From positions 3,906,001 through 3,970,000 of the forward strand of contig NZ_CP141058.1 of NCBI RefSeq assembly GCF_034661175.1: DNA of 64,000 nt, in the 5' to 3' direction. Under the pieces are notes generated by a model. That model searched no databases. It saw only the letters and a list, made by a program, of their open reading frames with translations, and was not told the origin of the DNA. The position numbers and the translations under genes were made by a program. The stretch comes from Nocardioides renjunii (GTDB taxonomy: Bacteria > Actinomycetota > Actinomycetes > Propionibacteriales > Nocardioidaceae). Of the stretch, positions 9,149 to 18,141 are shown one piece after another (the stretch's first letter is position 1; each line of letters begins with the position of its first letter).

Positions 9149-9838
9149 TCACCGTCCGGTCGGCTCCCGCGACGCCAGGTGGCCGAACGCCACCAGCCGG
9201 TCGTCGGTGTGGAACAGCTCCGAGCAGGTGGTGACGGTGATGAGCCGCTGGCCCGGACGCTGCTCGGGCTGCACACCGCCCTCGGGGTTCGCAGGGAGGT
9301 CGTCGAGCACCCAGCCCGCGGTGAACGGCACCGTCAGGTCGTCGCCGCCCGTGTCGAGGACGTAGCGGTAGGTCCACCGCGGGGTCTCGACCAGCACCTC
9401 GTCGCCGGGCTCGAGCTCGGGCATGTCGCGCAGCGGCTCGCCGTGCGTGACCCGATGGGCGGCGATCGCGAAGTTGCCGAGGCCCCCGGCGGCCGCCGCG
9501 TCCGTGAAGCGGCCGAAGCCCGCCGCGAGCACCTCGTCGTCCGTCCCCTCGAGCAGCGGCACGGCGTAGTCCTCGCCGAAGCGCGGGATCCGCACGATCG
9601 CCGTCATCGCGCCGTGCTCGGTGAAGGTGACCTCCTGCGCCGGTGCGGTCCCGTCGACCTCGGCGGCCCGGTCCCACTCACGCCGGGCACCCTCGACCAG
9701 GTCGCGGTGGGTGCGCTGCGCGACGACGTTGGTCCCCCACACCTGCCACGCCACCCAGCCCCCGAGCACCAGCCCGGCCACGACCAGCACCGCACCCAGC
9801 ACCCCCGTCCAGCGGGCTCGGGCGGAGGCTGCGGACAT
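9149..9838 (-). CDS. Class E sortase
   Basis: A 229-residue membrane-anchored transpeptidase. One N-terminal helix (about residues 10-32) is followed by a sortase beta-barrel. The catalytic triad can be read: His in IAAHRVTHG, Cys in TVTTCSEL, and Arg in HTDDRLVAFG. The TLxTC-like block with an ELFHTDDR context is typical of class E enzymes of high-G+C Gram-positives, which anchor LAXTG-type proteins to peptidoglycan. No obvious substrate with a sorting signal lies next to it. ATG 9838 is chosen because the upstream in-frame extension would run into the divergent aminotransferase gene. Confidence 0.85.
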   Translation of the reverse strand: MSAASARARWTGVLGAVLVVAGLVLGGWVAWQVWGTNVVAQRTHRDLVEGARREWDRAAEVDGTAPAQEVTFTEHGAMTAIVRIPRFGEDYAVPLLEGTDDEVLAAGFGRFTDAAAAGGLGNFAIAAHRVTHGEPLRDMPELEPGDEVLVETPRWTYRYVLDTGGDDLTVPFTAGWVLDDLPANPEGGVQPEQRPGQRLITVTTCSELFHTDDRLVAFGHLASREPTGR

Positions 9839-9890
9839 GCCCCGAGTCTGCCCCACGGGGACGGCACGGCGCCGGGCTAGCCTCGGGTGC

Positions 9891-11066
9891 ATGTCCGTCG
9901 TCGCCCGCCGCCTCGCCCACGTCCCGCCGACCGTCTTCAGCGAGATGTCCGCGCTCGCGGTGCGCACCGGCGCCCTCAACCTCGGCCAGGGCTTCCCCGA
10001 CGTGGACGGTCCGGCGTCCGTGGTCGCCGCCGCCGAGGCGGCGCTGGAGGCGGGCGCCAACCAGTACGCACCGGGCATCGGCATCCCGTCCCTGCGCGGC
10101 GCCATCGCGCGCCACCAGCAGCGCCACTACGGTCTCGACGTCGACCCCGACCGCGAGGTGGTCGTGACGACGGGGTGCACCGAGGCCGTCGCGGCGGCGC
10201 TGCTCGGCCTCGTCGACCCCGGCGACGAGGTGGTCGTGCTCGAGCCCTACTACGACTCGTACGTCGCCATGCTCGACGTGTGCGGCGCCGTCCGCCGCCC
10301 GGTCACGCTGCGCGCCCCGGACTTCCGACCGGACCTCGACGAGCTGCGGGCGGTGGTGGGCGACCGGACGAAGGCGATCCTCCTCAACACCCCGCACAAC
10401 CCCACCGGCACCGTCCTCACCCGCGAGGAGCTGCAGGTCGTGGCCGACCTCGCGATCGAGCACGACGTCCTCGTGCTGACCGACGAGGTCTACGAGCACC
10501 TCGTCTTCGACGACGCCCGCTCCCCGGAGGGACACGTCCCGATCGCCACGCTGCCGGGGATGTGGCACCGCACGCTGACGCTGTCCAGCGCGGGCAAGTC
10601 GTACTCGTTCACCGGCTGGAAGGTCGGCTGGGCCACCGGACCCGCGCCCCTGGTGCAGGCGCTGCTCGCGGCCAAGCAGTGGCTCACCTTCACCTCCGGT
10701 GCGCCGCTGCAGCCCGCGGTCGCGCACGCCCTCGACCACGAGCCCGACTGGCCGCGGACGCTCGCCCGCGACCTCCAGGCCCGGCGCGACCTGCTGTGCG
10801 ACGGGCTCGCCGCTGCCGGGCTCACGCCGCGGGTGCCCGAGGGCACCTACTTCGCGACCACCGACATCTCCCACCTCGGGTGGGCCGACGGGCGCGAGTT
10901 CTGCCTGGCCCTGCCCGAGCGCGCCGGTGTCGTCGCGATCCCCACGCAGGGGTTCTACGACGACACCGAGGCCGGGCGCCAGCTGGTGCGCTGGGCGTTC
11001 TGCAAGGAGCCCGACGTGATCCGGGAGGGCGTACGCCGGCTGGGCGAGGCCGAGCTGGCCCGCTGA
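9891..11066 (+). CDS. PLP-dependent class I/II aminotransferase (DapC/methionine aminotransferase-like)
   Basis: A 391-residue fold-type I enzyme. The pyridoxal-phosphate lysine lies in SSAGKSYSFTGWKVGW, preceded by the cofactor-ring Asp/Tyr segment LTDEVYEHLVFDD and the NTPHNPTGTVL motif. The N-terminus NLGQGFPDVDGP and the overall pattern match the group containing N-succinyl-diaminopimelate aminotransferase, methionine (YbdL-like) aminotransferase and kynurenine aminotransferase. Exact substrate is uncertain; no lysine-biosynthesis gene adjoins it. ATG 9891 is 52 bases from the divergent sortase start. Confidence 0.85.
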   Translation: MSVVARRLAHVPPTVFSEMSALAVRTGALNLGQGFPDVDGPASVVAAAEAALEAGANQYAPGIGIPSLRGAIARHQQRHYGLDVDPDREVVVTTGCTEAVAAALLGLVDPGDEVVVLEPYYDSYVAMLDVCGAVRRPVTLRAPDFRPDLDELRAVVGDRTKAILLNTPHNPTGTVLTREELQVVADLAIEHDVLVLTDEVYEHLVFDDARSPEGHVPIATLPGMWHRTLTLSSAGKSYSFTGWKVGWATGPAPLVQALLAAKQWLTFTSGAPLQPAVAHALDHEPDWPRTLARDLQARRDLLCDGLAAAGLTPRVPEGTYFATTDISHLGWADGREFCLALPERAGVVAIPTQGFYDDTEAGRQLVRWAFCKEPDVIREGVRRLGEAELAR

Positions 11067-11088
11067 GCGGACCGGCGGACCGGGCGCG

Positions 11089-11874
11089 TCAGCGGCCCGG
11101 GTACTCCCTCGGCGGGTGGTCGGAGCCGCCCTCGGCCGGCGGCTGCTGGCCGTAGGGGTTGTCCCCGGACGAGGGGTACTGCGGGCCGGCGTCCGGGCCG
11201 GGCTCGATGCCCGGCTGGGCACCCGTCTGGGACCCGGGCTGGCCGTAGCCGCCGCCGTACTGGTCGGGCTGGCCGGGCTGGCCGTAGGACCCACCGCCGT
11301 AGCCGCCCGCGTAGCCGCCGTACTGGCCGCCGGGGTAGTCGCCGCCGGAGGAGCCGGTGCGCTTGAACCAGTCACCGGCACCGCCCACGAAGAGCAGCAC
11401 GATCACCGCGACCGCCGCGACCAGAGTGACGAGCGAGATGCCGCTGGAGACGGAGAGGAGGGAGAACAGCGCGGTCACGACGGCGGAGATGACGAGGAGG
11501 ATGCGGGCCACGTTGGACCGCCGCAGCACCAGCACGGCCAGCACGATCGCGATGATCGCCCAGATGACGAGCCCACCGACGACGGCCACGACGGCACCGA
11601 TGGCGGTGTCCGCGTCGATGTTGGCGTCCTGGAACTCCGGGACCCGCTCCATCTCGTCGATGACCTCGTCGCGCGCGACGAACAGCGCCAGGGCCGCGAA
11701 GCCGAACAGGGCCGCGGTGAGCGCGGAGAACACGATCGTGATCCAGGCCGCGGCGGTCACCGTGCCGGGACGCTTGTCCGACACGGGCTGGCCGTAGGCC
11801 GGCTGCCCGTAGGAGGGCTGGCCGTAGGACGGCTGCTGGCCGTAGGGACTGTTCTGGCCGTAGGGGTCGCTCAT
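11089..11874 (-). CDS. Gly/Tyr/Gln-rich membrane protein
   Basis: A 261-residue protein with a hydrophobic core of about four membrane helices (roughly residues 40-68, 88-120, 124-142 and 146-164). It sits between two low-complexity tails. The N-terminal tail repeats YGQ/QPSYGQP units and the C-terminal tail is GGYGGGSYGQPGQP-like. Such architecture is common in actinobacterial membrane proteins of unknown role; the tails are probably cytoplasmic and disordered. It is followed 47 bases away by another Gln/Pro-rich membrane gene in the same direction. Confidence 0.65.
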   Translation of the reverse strand: MSDPYGQNSPYGQQPSYGQPSYGQPAYGQPVSDKRPGTVTAAAWITIVFSALTAALFGFAALALFVARDEVIDEMERVPEFQDANIDADTAIGAVVAVVGGLVIWAIIAIVLAVLVLRRSNVARILLVISAVVTALFSLLSVSSGISLVTLVAAVAVIVLLFVGGAGDWFKRTGSSGGDYPGGQYGGYAGGYGGGSYGQPGQPDQYGGGYGQPGSQTGAQPGIEPGPDAGPQYPSSGDNPYGQQPPAEGGSDHPPREYPGR

Positions 11875-11921
11875 GGTCCTATCTCACCATGTCCGCGGTC
11901 CTCCACGGCAGTGCCGCAGGC

Positions 11922-13142
11922 TCAGCGCGGGTCGGGCGAGAACCAGCGCCGGACCTCGACCCGCCGCAGGCACACGACCGTCGCGACGGCGGCCACCGCC
12001 GGCACCAGCACGAAGGGTGCGGTCAGCACCAGGGCGAAGCACGCGCCGGCGCTGAAGGCGGCGCTGACCATCAGGCCACGCCGGGCCCAGTCGCGCCGCG
12101 CCATCGCGAAGCCGGCGAGGACGAGCGCCGCCGAGCCCCACACGAAGGCACCGCTGGCGAGGGCGAACACCGTCGTGCGCACCTCCCCACGCGTCAGGCC
12201 GTCCTCCATCATCTGCGGCTGCTGCTCCTCGAGCACGCTCATCAAGAAGTCGGGCGAGAAGCCGGCGATCGCGAACCAGAGCAGGGACAGCGCGAGCAGC
12301 CCACCGGCCGTGACCACCGTGATGACGAACGCCGCGACCATCGCCCCGGGACGCGTGTCGAGGGGACGGTGCTGCTGCCACGGCGGCGGCACCTGCGGGA
12401 GCCGGTCCTGCGCCCAGGGCTGCGGCGGCCGGCTCGGGTCCTGCGTCGGGGCCTCGGCGTACGCCCCCGGCGGGACCGGCTGGCCGTAGGCGTTGTGCGG
12501 CACGGGCTGGTGCTGGCCGAACGGCCGGTCCGCCGGCGGCGGGCCCGGCGGCTGGGCCGCACCCGCACCCGGCTGGCCCTGCGGCGGCTGCGGCGCCTGC
12601 GGACCGGCACCCCAGGACCCGCGGTAGTCCTGCGTGGCGCCGGTCGCACCCTTGTCGGCCTTGCCGGACCGGCCCGGCTTCTCGACGTCGCGGGCGGGGG
12701 CGGGCGGCGTCCACCGGCCGGTGGCGAACCACTCGCGGGCCGGGTTCACCCAGAGCATCGCAGCTCCTGCGGCGACGAAGGAGCCCGCGAGCCCGCCGGC
12801 GGTGAGGCCGGTGACGAAGACCGGCACGGCCAGCAGGCTGAGGGCGAGGCGGGCTGAGCGGTCCGGCTTGCGGACGTACCAGCCGAGGATCGCGGTGCCG
12901 CAGGCGGCGGCCGCGGCGACCATCCCGCTGATACGCAGGAGACCGGTCGCGCCCTCGACGTCGAGGCCCAAGGAGGAGAAGGGCGGCTCCGCGAGGAGGT
13001 CGCGGATCGACTGCTGGGTCTCGAGCGACCCCAGCGAGGAGACGCGCTCCCAGGCGGTGAGCAGCACCATCACGGAGGCGAACATGACGATGCCCGAGGC
13101 CAGGGTGACCTGGGGCGGACGCTGCTCGGTGGGCTGGCTCAC
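11922..13142 (-). CDS. Pro/Gln-rich multi-pass membrane protein, unknown function
   Basis: A 406-residue protein. The N-terminal half has about four hydrophobic segments. A long Pro/Gln/Ala-rich linker (about residues 165-270, with PPQGQPGAGAAQ-like runs) follows, then four more hydrophobic segments and a basic C-terminus. No enzymatic motif is recognised. The GTG at 13142 is preferred because the alternative start at 13169 adds only nine residues with no better ribosome site. It is divergent from the ABC exporter operon, and the 156 bases between them show no clear conserved signal. Confidence 0.6.
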   Translation of the reverse strand: MSQPTEQRPPQVTLASGIVMFASVMVLLTAWERVSSLGSLETQQSIRDLLAEPPFSSLGLDVEGATGLLRISGMVAAAAACGTAILGWYVRKPDRSARLALSLLAVPVFVTGLTAGGLAGSFVAAGAAMLWVNPAREWFATGRWTPPAPARDVEKPGRSGKADKGATGATQDYRGSWGAGPQAPQPPQGQPGAGAAQPPGPPPADRPFGQHQPVPHNAYGQPVPPGAYAEAPTQDPSRPPQPWAQDRLPQVPPPWQQHRPLDTRPGAMVAAFVITVVTAGGLLALSLLWFAIAGFSPDFLMSVLEEQQPQMMEDGLTRGEVRTTVFALASGAFVWGSAALVLAGFAMARRDWARRGLMVSAAFSAGACFALVLTAPFVLVPAVAAVATVVCLRRVEVRRWFSPDPR

Positions 13143-13298
13143 GGAGCCATTGTCCCAAGGACGCCCCAACGCCGCTGCATCGCGGCGCCACCGGAGCCGC
13201 AGGCGCGGCCGCTGGGGGGTTTCTCAGGGTCGCTCTCAGGGGTCGACCCGGCACTGTCCCCGATGCGGTGGCGCCCTCCGCGCCGCGAGGGTTGACCC

Positions 13299-14210
13299 AT
13301 GATCAGCGTCGAGTCCCTCAGCAAGCAGTACGGCCGGTTCACGGCCGTCGACAACGTGTCGTTCACGGCCGCCACCGGTCGCGTGACCGGGTTCCTCGGT
13401 CCCAACGGAGCCGGCAAGTCCACCACCATGCGCATCATGGTCGGCCTGACCCGGCCCAGCACCGGCCGGGTCACGATCACCGGTCGCGACTACCGCGACC
13501 TCGTCAACCCGGGCCTCGAGGTCGGCGTCCTGCTGGACGCCTCGGCCCAGCACGCCGGCCGCACCGGCCGCGAGATCCTCACGATCGCGCAGCAGACCAT
13601 GGGGCTGCCCAAGGCCACCGTGCCCGAGACCCTCGCCCGGGTCGGGCTCACCGAGGACGAGGCGCAGCGCCGGGTGCGCAACTACTCCCTCGGCATGCGC
13701 CAGCGCCTCGGCCTGGCCACTGCCCTCATCGGCGACCCGGAGGTGCTCATCCTCGACGAGCCCGCCAACGGCCTGGACCCCGCCGGCATCCGCTGGATGC
13801 GCGACCTGCTCCGCGGCTTCGCCGACGACGGCGGCACCGTGCTGCTGTCCTCGCACCTGCTGCACGAGATCGAGGTCATCGCCGACGACCTCGTCGTCAT
13901 CGGTCAGGGCCGCATCGTGGCCCAGGGCAGCAAGTCCGAGCTGCTCGCCGCGGCCGGCACGCTCGTCCGCACCGCCGACCCCGACCGGCTGGCCCGCGCC
14001 CTGCACGAGGCGGCCGTCGTGACCACCCCGATCGACGGCGGCCTCCGGGTCGACGCCGACCCCGAGCTCGTCGGCGAGACGGCACACCGTGCCGGCGTCG
14101 TCCTGCGGGAGCTGCGCGCCGCCGACGGCGCCGGCCTCGAGGAGATGTTCCTCGAGCTCACCGCCCTGACCGCCCGCGAAGAGACCGCTCTCGAAGGAGC
14201 AGCAGCATGA
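13299..14210 (+). CDS. ABC transporter ATP-binding protein (CcmA/NatA type)
   Basis: A 303-residue ATPase subunit. Walker A is GPNGAGKSTT, the signature is YSLGMRQRL, Walker B is VLILDEPANGLD, and the H-loop is LSSHLLHE. A C-terminal 80-residue extension typical of DrrA/BcrA-like exporters follows. It powers the permease encoded by the next gene, which overlaps it by four bases (ATGA at 14207). The substrate is unknown; such two-gene systems export antibiotics, lipids or peptides or act in envelope stress. Confidence 0.88.
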   Translation: MISVESLSKQYGRFTAVDNVSFTAATGRVTGFLGPNGAGKSTTMRIMVGLTRPSTGRVTITGRDYRDLVNPGLEVGVLLDASAQHAGRTGREILTIAQQTMGLPKATVPETLARVGLTEDEAQRRVRNYSLGMRQRLGLATALIGDPEVLILDEPANGLDPAGIRWMRDLLRGFADDGGTVLLSSHLLHEIEVIADDLVVIGQGRIVAQGSKSELLAAAGTLVRTADPDRLARALHEAAVVTTPIDGGLRVDADPELVGETAHRAGVVLRELRAADGAGLEEMFLELTALTAREETALEGAAA

Positions 14211-15052
14211 GCACCACGATCCCCGTCCAGACCCCGGCCGAGCCGGCGGCGCCGGCCCACGCCGTACCCGCGCACCGGTCGACGGCACCCGCGCGGACGA
14301 TCCGGCCCATCCCGATGACCCGGCTCGCCAAGGTCGAGCTGCGCAAGATGTTCGACACCCGTGCCGGCTTCTGGCTGATGGCCAGCGTCGGGATCGTCGC
14401 GGTCCTCGCGACCGCCGCGGTCATCCTGTGGGCACCCGACTCCGCGATCGACCAGGAGACCTTCTCCAGCGCGATCGGCTTCCCGCTGTCGGTGATCCTG
14501 CCGATCATCGGCCTGCTGTCCGTCACCAGTGAGTACAGCCAGCGCACCGGACTGACGACCTACACGCTCGTGCCCTGGCGCGGCCGGGTGATCACCGCCA
14601 AGATGCTCGTCACCCTCGCCATCGGCGTCGCCTCGATGTTCCTCGCGCTGGCCGTCGGCGCCGTCGGCAACCTGGTCGGCTCCGCCATCACCGGGCTCGA
14701 CCCGGTGTGGAACGTCTCGGTCGGGGAGTTCGGCCAGATCGTGCTCGCCAACGTCCTCGGCATGCTCATCGGCTTCACCCTCGGTGTCCTGATGCGGAGC
14801 TCCGCCGCCGCGATCGTCGGCTACTTCATCTACTCCCTGGTCCTGCCGGCCGCCCTCGGGGCGCTCGCCGCCTTCCAGGAGTGGTTCCGCGACCTGCAGC
14901 CGTGGGTGGACATCAACTTCGCCACCACCCGGCTCTTCGAGGACACCATGACGGCCGAGAACTGGCAGCAGCTGGGCGTCACGACGCTCGTGTGGCTCTG
15001 GATCCCGCTCGCCCTCGGGCTGCGCGCGGTCCTGCGGGCCGAGGTGAAGTAA
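14207..15052 (+). CDS. ABC-2 type transporter permease
   Basis: A 281-residue integral membrane subunit. After an Ala/Pro-rich cytoplasmic N-terminus (about residues 1-38) come six hydrophobic segments. The sequence LRKMFDTRAGFWL before the first helix is the usual amphipathic entry of ABC-2 exporters such as BcrB or NatB. Start ATG 14207 lies within the stop codon of the ATPase gene, so the two are translationally coupled. No ligand can be read. Confidence 0.83.
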   Translation: MSTTIPVQTPAEPAAPAHAVPAHRSTAPARTIRPIPMTRLAKVELRKMFDTRAGFWLMASVGIVAVLATAAVILWAPDSAIDQETFSSAIGFPLSVILPIIGLLSVTSEYSQRTGLTTYTLVPWRGRVITAKMLVTLAIGVASMFLALAVGAVGNLVGSAITGLDPVWNVSVGEFGQIVLANVLGMLIGFTLGVLMRSSAAAIVGYFIYSLVLPAALGALAAFQEWFRDLQPWVDINFATTRLFEDTMTAENWQQLGVTTLVWLWIPLALGLRAVLRAEVK

Positions 15053-15129
15053 CGCACCTCAGGCGGGTCAGCGGCTGCCGGTCGGGGGACCGGTGGCCGC
15101 TGGCTGCATGTGTGGGGCGGGTGTCTGGA

Positions 15130-15149
15130 GTCCCCGGATATCCGGGGAC
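15130..15149. repeat. Perfect 20-bp palindrome in intergenic region
   Basis: GTCCCCGGATATCCGGGGAC is a perfect palindrome inside the 209-base gap between the ABC permease and the isochorismatase-like gene. Thirteen bases further on, 15162-15179 is a second near-palindrome (AGGTAGAGATCTCCACCT, one mismatched pair). A third hairpin, CCGCCGG/CCGGCGG at 15208-15228 with a 7-base loop, lies just before the next gene. They may be a terminator plus operators of the following operon; no regulator is encoded next to it. Confidence 0.45.
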
Positions 15150-15261
15150 CACCGTCCTTGCAGGTAGAGATCTCCACCTCGAAGCACGGAACTCGGGTGC
15201 AAAGCTCCCGCCGGACGAAGACCGGCGGCGGACCACCGCCCGCCTCTGACAGGCTGGGCGC

Positions 15262-15816
15262 ATGCATCCTGACGCCTGGCTGGTCGTCATCGACCCGCAG
15301 CGGATCTTCGCCGACCCGGCGAGCCAGTGGGGCTCGCCGATGTTCCCCGACATCGTGGAGCCCGTACGCCGACTCGCCGCCGCGGCCGGTCGGCGCACCG
15401 TCGTCACGCGCTGGGTGCCCGCCACCGACCCGCAGGGCAGCTGGCGCTCGTACCTCCAGGCGTGGCCGTTCGCCGACGTGCCGGAGGGGCACCCGCTGCT
15501 CGAGCTGGTCGACGACATGGGTGACCTCGCCACCGAGGTCGTGTCCGTGCCGACCTTCGGCAAGTGGGGCCCCGAGCTCGAGGCCGTCACCGGTCCGGTC
15601 CCCCACCTCGTGCTCGTCGGCGTCTCCACCGACTGCTGCGTCGTGTCGACCGCCCTGGCCGCCGCCGACGCGGGCGCGACCATCACCGTCGTCACCGACG
15701 CCTGCGCGGGGTCGTCACCCGCCAACCACCGCTCGGCGATGGAGGTGATGGCGCTCTACCCGCCGCAGATCACGCTCGCCACCACCGACGAGGTCCTCGC
15801 GGGCAGGTCGAGGTGA
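15262..15816 (+). CDS. Isochorismatase-family cysteine hydrolase
   Basis: A 184-residue cytosolic hydrolase. The catalytic triad of the family can be placed: Asp in VVIDPQRIFADP, Lys in TFGKWGPEL, and nucleophilic Cys in VGVSTDCCVVSTAL, with the oxyanion-type loop just before the cysteine. Family members hydrolyse nicotinamide, isochorismate, N-carbamoyl compounds or ureidoacrylate; the substrate here is unknown. The stop overlaps the GTG of the following sugar kinase gene (15813), so the two form one operon. Pairing with a PfkB kinase hints at nucleoside or sugar-related salvage, which is inference. Confidence 0.8.
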   Translation: MHPDAWLVVIDPQRIFADPASQWGSPMFPDIVEPVRRLAAAAGRRTVVTRWVPATDPQGSWRSYLQAWPFADVPEGHPLLELVDDMGDLATEVVSVPTFGKWGPELEAVTGPVPHLVLVGVSTDCCVVSTALAAADAGATITVVTDACAGSSPANHRSAMEVMALYPPQITLATTDEVLAGRSR

Positions 15817-16751
15817 GCCGGGTCATCCACACCGGCCAGGCCCTGGTCGACGTCGTCGTCGAGGTGCCCGACCTCCCGGTCCGCGGGCAGAACGTGATGG
15901 CGTCCTCGGCCACCGACTACGCCGGCGGCTCCGTGACGGTGCTCGTGGCCGCGGCCCGCTTCGGCGCGGACTGCGTGCACGCCGGGGCGCACGGCATCGG
16001 CCCGCACGGTGACCTGGTCCGGGCCGCCCTCGCCGCCGAGGGCATCGCGGCGTCGGCGCCGCCGGTCGCCGACCTCGACACCGGCATCTGCGTCGTGATG
16101 GTCGAGCCCAGCGCCGAGCGGACGTTCGTCACCACCCTCGGCGCCGAGCGCCGGATCTCGGTCGACTCGCTCGCCACCTCCGAGCCCCGGCCCGGCGACC
16201 TGGTGTGCGTCACCGGCTTCTCGCTCGCCCTGGCCAGCACCCGCGACCCGCTGCTGGCCTGGCTGCCCACGCTGCACCCCGACGTCGTCGTCGTGCTCGA
16301 CCCGGGCGCCGCGTTCGCCGGCCTGCCGGAGGACGTACGAGCGGCGATGCTCGAGGTCACCGACGTCTGGTCGAGCAACTCCGAGGAGGCCGAGGACGTC
16401 CTGCGGGCCGTCGGCGAGGAGCCGCCGACGGACCTCGCGGACCTCACCACCGCCGTCGCTCCCCTCCTCCGCGGCGACGCCGTCGCGATCGTCCGCGACG
16501 GCCCGGCCGGCTGCGCCGTGCGCGTCGGCGGCACCACGACGTACGTCGCCGGCTTCCCGCAGACGCCGGTCGACACCAACGGCGCGGGCGACACCCACAC
16601 CGGCGCCCTGCTGGCCGAGGTCGCCGCCGGTACGCCGTGGGTCGAGGGCTGCCGACGGGCCAACGCCGCGGCGGCGATCAAGGTGACGCGGCGCGGGCCG
16701 GAGTCCGCGCCCACCGCGGCGGAGGTCGACGACTTCCTCGCGCGCACCTGA
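15813..16751 (+). CDS. PfkB-family carbohydrate/nucleoside kinase
   Basis: A 312-residue ribokinase-fold enzyme. The N-terminal glycine pair region YAGGSVTVLVAAARFG and the C-terminal signature DTNGAGDTHTGALLAE (anion hole and catalytic Asp) are both present. It phosphorylates a sugar or nucleoside hydroxyl with ATP; which one cannot be told. GTG 15813 overlaps the stop codon of the upstream cysteine hydrolase. It is convergent with the glucarate operon, about 58 bases from gudD. Confidence 0.82.
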   Translation: MSRVIHTGQALVDVVVEVPDLPVRGQNVMASSATDYAGGSVTVLVAAARFGADCVHAGAHGIGPHGDLVRAALAAEGIAASAPPVADLDTGICVVMVEPSAERTFVTTLGAERRISVDSLATSEPRPGDLVCVTGFSLALASTRDPLLAWLPTLHPDVVVVLDPGAAFAGLPEDVRAAMLEVTDVWSSNSEEAEDVLRAVGEEPPTDLADLTTAVAPLLRGDAVAIVRDGPAGCAVRVGGTTTYVAGFPQTPVDTNGAGDTHTGALLAEVAAGTPWVEGCRRANAAAAIKVTRRGPESAPTAAEVDDFLART

Positions 16752-16809
16752 TCGACACGGCGGCCCACCGACCCGGCGACCGATCGCCCCGGCGGCCGAC
16801 CGACCCCGG

Positions 16810-18141
16810 TCAGCGCACGAGGCAGGGACGCTTGGGGTCGAAGCTCCAGTCCGGCACGAGGTACTGCATCGCGACGGCGTCGTCGCGCGCCCCCAGCCCG
16901 TGCTCGAGGTAGAGCTCGTGCGCCGCGGCCAGCCGGTCGCGGTCGAGCGTGACGCCGAGGCCGGGGGTCGTCGGGACCGCGACGGCACCGTCGCGGATCT
17001 CGAGCGGCTCGGTCGTCAGGCCCTGGCCGTCCTGCCAGATCCAGTGCGTGTCGAGCGCGGTGATCTGCCCCGGCGCGGCGGCACCGACCTGGGTGAACAT
17101 CGCGAGCGAGACGTCGAAGTGGTTGTTGGAGTGCGAGCCCCAGGTGAGGCCGAAGTCGTGGCAGAGCTGCGCGACCCGCACGGACCCCGCCATCGTCCAG
17201 AAGTGCGGGTCGGCCAGCGGGATGTCGACGGCGTTCGTGCGCACCGCGTCGGCCATCTGCCGCCAGTCGGTGGCGACCATGTTGGTGGCCGTGCGCAGGC
17301 CGGTGCGGCGCTTGAACTGCGCCATCACCTCGCGTCCGGAGTAGCCGCCCTCGGCCCCGCACGGGTCCTCGGCGTAGGCCAGGACGTCGTCCGTGCCCTG
17401 CAGCAGCCGGACCGCGTCCTCGAGGAGCCACCCGCCGTTGGGGTCGAGCGTGATGCGGGCGTCGGGGAACCGCTCGTGCAGCGCCGTGACGGCCGCGACC
17501 TCCTGATCACCGGCCAGCACGCCGCCCTTGAGCTTGAAGTCGCTGAACCCGTAGCGGGCCTGCGCGGCCTCGGCGAGGCGTACGACGGCCGCGGGGGTCA
17601 TCGCCTCCTCGCGCCGCACCTTCTCCCAGTCGTCGGGGCCGCCCGGCTCGTCGGTCGGACGCAGGTAGGGCAGGTCGGTGCGGTCGGGGTCGCCGACGTA
17701 GAAGAGGTAACCCAGCATCGGCACGCTGTCGCGCTGCTGGCCGTCGCCGAGCAGCTCGGCCACGGGGACGCCGAGCGCCTGGCCCGACAGGTCGAGCAGC
17801 GCCGACTCCAGCGCGGTCACGGCGTGGATCGTCGTGCGGAGGTCGAAGGTCTGCAGGCCGCGACCGCCGGCGTCGCGGTCCGCGAAGCGGGCGGCGACCT
17901 CGCGCAGCAGCGAGCGGAACCGCGCCACCGGCTGGCCGACGAGGAGGTCGGCGGCGTCCTCGATCGTCGTCCTGATCGCCTCGCCGCCCGGCACCTCGCC
18001 GAGCCCCGTGCGGCCCTCGGAGTCGGTGAGGATGGCGATGTTGCGGGTGAAGAACGGACCGTGCGCACCGCTGAGGTTGAGCAGCATCGAGTCGTGGCCG
18101 GCGACCGGCACCGCCTCGACGCTCGCGATGCTGGCGTTCAC
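16810..18141 (-). CDS. gudD: Glucarate dehydratase
   Basis: A 443-residue enolase-superfamily enzyme that dehydrates D-glucarate (and L-idarate) to 5-dehydro-4-deoxy-D-glucarate. The KxK base motif is in [14 protein letters not shown], and the metal ligands lie in [20 protein letters not shown] and [10 protein letters not shown]. The other catalytic base is the His in [13 protein letters not shown]. Length and motifs fit GudD closely. GTG 18141 overlaps the stop of the aldehyde dehydrogenase gene by four bases, making this the last gene of the kdgD-aldH-gudD operon, which together runs from D-glucarate to 2-oxoglutarate. Confidence 0.92.
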   Translation of the reverse strand: MNASIASVEAVPVAGHDSMLLNLSGAHGPFFTRNIAILTDSEGRTGLGEVPGGEAIRTTIEDAADLLVGQPVARFRSLLREVAARFADRDAGGRGLQTFDLRTTIHAVTALESALLDLSGQALGVPVAELLGDGQQRDSVPMLGYLFYVGDPDRTDLPYLRPTDEPGGPDDWEKVRREEAMTPAAVVRLAEAAQARYGFSDFKLKGGVLAGDQEVAAVTALHERFPDARITLDPNGGWLLEDAVRLLQGTDDVLAYAEDPCGAEGGYSGREVMAQFKRRTGLRTATNMVATDWRQMADAVRTNAVDIPLADPHFWTMAGSVRVAQLCHDFGLTWGSHSNNHFDVSLAMFTQVGAAAPGQITALDTHWIWQDGQGLTTEPLEIRDGAVAVPTTPGLGVTLDRDRLAAAHELYLEHGLGARDDAVAMQYLVPDWSFDPKRPCLVR

